NCBI GenBank assembly: GCA_916613615.1
Contig: OU744732.1
Coordinates: 51,668,227 to 51,732,226, forward strand
Direction of reading: 5' to 3'
DNA from: Steromphala cineraria
Lineage: Eukaryota > Mollusca > Gastropoda > Trochida > Trochidae
DNA length: 64,000 nt
Position numbers and translations under genes: made by a program. This document shows, one piece after another, positions 61,365-64,000 of this stretch; the first letter of the stretch is position 1; each line of letters opens with the position of its first letter. The notes below the pieces were generated by a model that was given only the letters and a program-made list of their open reading frames with translations, did not search any database and was not told the DNA's origin.

Positions 61365-62296
61365 ACTCATTTAAGTCTCCAATGCCTACAAGGAATATTT
61401 ATATTTGCAAAACACATCATAGATGAATTAAATAGATACTGAGGCATCTAAAAAAACATTTGTTCAAATGTTCAGTAGTATCTTTTCACATTTTCAGTGA
61501 TCTGAAAAAATGAGTAATCATTTTCATTTATGAAATATTAACTGCTTGTGCAATTAATAAAGAAACGATCCTGTCTTCACAAAATATTGTCCGAGAGTTT
61601 TTTTATTTTGTATGGGAATAGTTTGATAGATAACAAACAGAAATGTATGAAAGGAAAATGTATTAATGGTTTCAAAGATTTTTAATGAAGAATTACATTT
61701 AGTGCGAAAATAAGACACAAACTCTAAAATCATAACCTTTTCGCCAGATAAAAGTAGGTTATTTATGAGCTTAAAATAGATTGCAACATTCTCTTTTCAT
61801 TTTATAAGTACAACTTACGTGAAAACAATGATCTCACTTTTAAGGAGCAATGAAACTTGAATATTATTTATATGATTTAATTGTTAAAAATGCCATTTTG
61901 TTAAGATAGTGTTCAAATCACTTATCAAAAATGGCTGCTCTGTAAAACTGTGACAAGGCGTCTTTTTATTAGAATTTTCTTGTTACAGCTTTGCAAATAT
62001 TGTGTTTAATATCCTGATATAAAATCAATTTTCATTACATTTGTAAATAATAATCTTACATTGGTGATTTTATCTATAGAGAATAATTTATTTATCATAT
62101 ACTAAATACCTTGATAATAGGGACACTTCGGATAAAATACATCACACAGAGAAGATTTTTTTATATCTATGTCTAAAAATATATTTTCCATAGATAGAAG
62201 TTTAATTAACATATTTTGGAAGGACATATTTGCAGAGTTTAAAAACAAGAAAAAATATTTAGATTGTACTTATTTAGAGAAATATACATGTGAAAC

Positions 62297-62432
62297 CACA
62301 GGGACGTGTATCGCTTAGAAACAGCGCTAGAGAGACATATACCCCACCCTATAGTATATAAAGAATATAGGGTGGGGTATATAGGCATATATGTCTCTCT
62401 AGCGCTGTTTCTAAGCGATACACGTCCCTGTG
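62297..62432. repeat. Long near-perfect palindrome
   Basis: Arms 62297-62353 (CACAGGGACGTGTATCGCTT ... ACCCCACCCTATA) and 62366-62432 pair almost fully, apart from an 8-10-base asymmetric bulge (around 62381-62388) and a 12-base loop. The transcript would form a long hairpin. Confidence 0.92.
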
Positions 62433-62547
62433 TGTCAAACAATAAGACCCACGAGAATAGGGACCACCTTCATATATAAATATGGTTTGTAATAGTTACC
62501 GACTGAGACCGAGGTGTTCAAGTTAGATGAACCCTCGCGCACGTGAA

Positions 62548-62572
62548 TCATGAACCCCGAGGCCGTTAGGGC
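62548..62572 (+). other. Possible short first exon
   Basis: ATGAACCCCGAGGCCGTTAG then GGCCGCTG followed by a consensus donor GTAAGT lies in a small GC-rich patch. An acceptor (TTCTACTCAG at 62889-62898) follows, but joining them reaches a stop after about 25 codons. No family recognised. Confidence 0.2.
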
Positions 62573-62639
62573 CGCTGGTAAGTATTTTACATCTACTACA
62601 TCTATGTCAACCCTATATAAATCCGATTTCAACATGACA

Positions 62640-63450
62640 TCAGTTTTGATAATGCGGATAATTCATTTATTTCGTAAATATACTGAGAAGGTGAAACATT
62701 GACTCTTGAGAAACAATGTCCATTTCAAATAGCTTATAATAGCAGGAGCTTTTTGTGCTGAACGTGCTATCCGTGCGGAACCGTACAAGCTGCCACAATA
62801 TATTTATGCCGAACGTTATTTTGTAGGCATATAAACATTTGGTACCAATGATGAATTATCAATGAATTAAGAATATTTTACGGTAATGCTTCTACTCAGG
62901 AAGAACGTCAAGCTTTATCATGAAGTCATTGAAAAAACTACGAATCTGAGTAATCCCATGCAATCCTGTTATACTGTATTATCCCCGCCCCTGATTTTTA
63001 TAATTAAAAACATAACATGTAACCTTCAACAACCACTTTTAAAAATATATTTCTTTTCGATTTTCCTTCAAAGATATTTCAACAAAGTTTAACTGGACTT
63101 GATTTTTGTTATTTTCTTTAAATAAACATCTTTAATTAAACTTTAATTAATTTCGCGTTATCAACGGGTGTTAAAAATCCACATGGGCTAGGGGCCATAA
63201 AACTTCATTGTGTCATTGATGTGGTTATTTTTATTACAACTTAATTAAATGAGCGGTCTACATTTCGTGACATTTTTTGCTTATTTGTTAATTCTGTAAT
63301 ATTGTTTCAACAAAAGTGTATATCACTTAACAAACTGATTCTGTATATCAAGTCACAAAAAGTGCGTGGCTAAGCTTTCCATGAAGAGTAGCATTGAAAA
63401 ACGGCTATAATTAATAACCAAACTGAACATATGTTTTGTGACCTTTGGCG
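62640..63450. other. AT-rich, nothing recognised
   Basis: No gene, transposon end or tandem repeat is seen on either strand. Confidence 0.4.
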
Positions 63451-63453
63451 GAC

Positions 63454-63771
63454 TACCGTATTTCCTCTAATAAGCGCCGGGTCTCCAATAAGCGCCGGGC
63501 CTCCAATCAGCGCCGGGGGCCATAGCTTGTTTAGAAAATAAGCGCCGGGCCTCTTATAAGCGCCGGGTCTCCAATAAGCGCCGGGTCCAAAACATTGAAT
63601 TAATGTCCCTCAGTAAATATTTTAAAGATATTCGATGTAAAATAGGCCTACTGTCTATCACAAACTTAAATTTTCTATGAAAGAAATAAGCGCCGGGCCT
63701 CTTATAAGCACCGGGGATAAAGTGGTGCTGAAAAAAACAGCGTCCGGGCGCTTATTAGAGGAAATACGGTA
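63454..63771. mobile_element. Foldback element with internal AAGCGCCGGG repeats
   Basis: TACCGTATTTCCTCTAATAA plus GCGCC at the left is complementary to GGGCGCTTATTAGAGGAAAT plus ACGGTA at the right. About eight copies of TAAGCGCCGGG(T/C)CT lie inside. About 318 bp, no ORF. Confidence 0.88.
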
Positions 63772-64000
63772 TATAAGATTTTGATATCCCAAAGTAAAAA
63801 GTAAAGTATATTTATGATTATGAAAATTTCAGATATTTTGTGAGTCTATTTCTATATTGCAATATACAACAAAACACAAGTGTATATTTGAACATAAAAA
63901 AAACCCGATCACAATTTGCAGATTTAGTTGAAAAATATTTTGTGGTTTACAGTTTAATTCGAAAGCAGTTATCGCCCTTCTTGATTGAGGAAAATGGCTG

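Overview
The window is eukaryotic nuclear DNA: AT-rich, gene-poor, with intron-split genes carrying GT..AG splice sites and a dense load of inverted-repeat elements, satellites and dead transposons. The proteins are animal proteins. The repeat style (GTCCGTCC-bearing satellite elements, TGAG-rich repeats, many palindromes) suggests a mollusc, probably a bivalve. That is an inference from style; no species can be named from the sequence.

Three protein-coding genes can be reconstructed exon by exon. (1) A cationic amino acid transporter of the SLC7A/CAT family, + strand, 24721-30500, eight coding exons joining in frame to 612 residues. (2) A 15-hydroxyprostaglandin-dehydrogenase-like short-chain dehydrogenase, - strand, 36188-43534, six exons found. 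The exon that should carry the catalytic Tyr-x-x-x-Lys is not visible, and the end of exon 1 with its splice donor is present four times in tandem. (3) GABARAP (Atg8 family), + strand, 50386-53427, three coding exons and 117 residues, apparently intact. The genes are unrelated in function and nothing suggests they act together.

Layout. 1-5 kb: hairpins with TGACGTCA motifs, an 8-bp-TSD inverted-repeat element (about 667-1167), and an L1-type LINE 3' end (2592-about 4960) split by a TTAA-flanked MITE (3929-4726). 5-15 kb: more hairpin/TGACGTCA modules, MITE copies, a G tract, a (GA)n tract and a LINE fragment (12430-13080). 15.4-23.1 kb: a very large inverted repeat whose arms each end in a 7-bp minisatellite and enclose a 2.9-kb spacer without a recognisable gene. 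24.2-30.5 kb: the transporter gene, with MITEs in four introns and just upstream. 31-36 kb: MITEs and a 73-bp x 6 tandem repeat. 36-43.5 kb: the dehydrogenase gene. 44.7-46.2 kb: a decayed Tc1-like transposon. 50.4-54.2 kb: GABARAP. 54.4-60 kb: a cluster of satellite-carrying elements, several joined tail to head. 60-64 kb: a reverse-transcriptase remnant, a tRNA-like SINE head, a long near-perfect palindrome and a foldback element.

The most notable observations are the minisatellite-ended giant inverted repeat, the recurring hairpin plus paired TGACGTCA module, the quadrupled exon/donor and missing catalytic exon of the dehydrogenase, the MITE that abuts a transporter splice acceptor, and the tail-to-head satellite elements. 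All coordinates and alignments were made by eye; no search was run.
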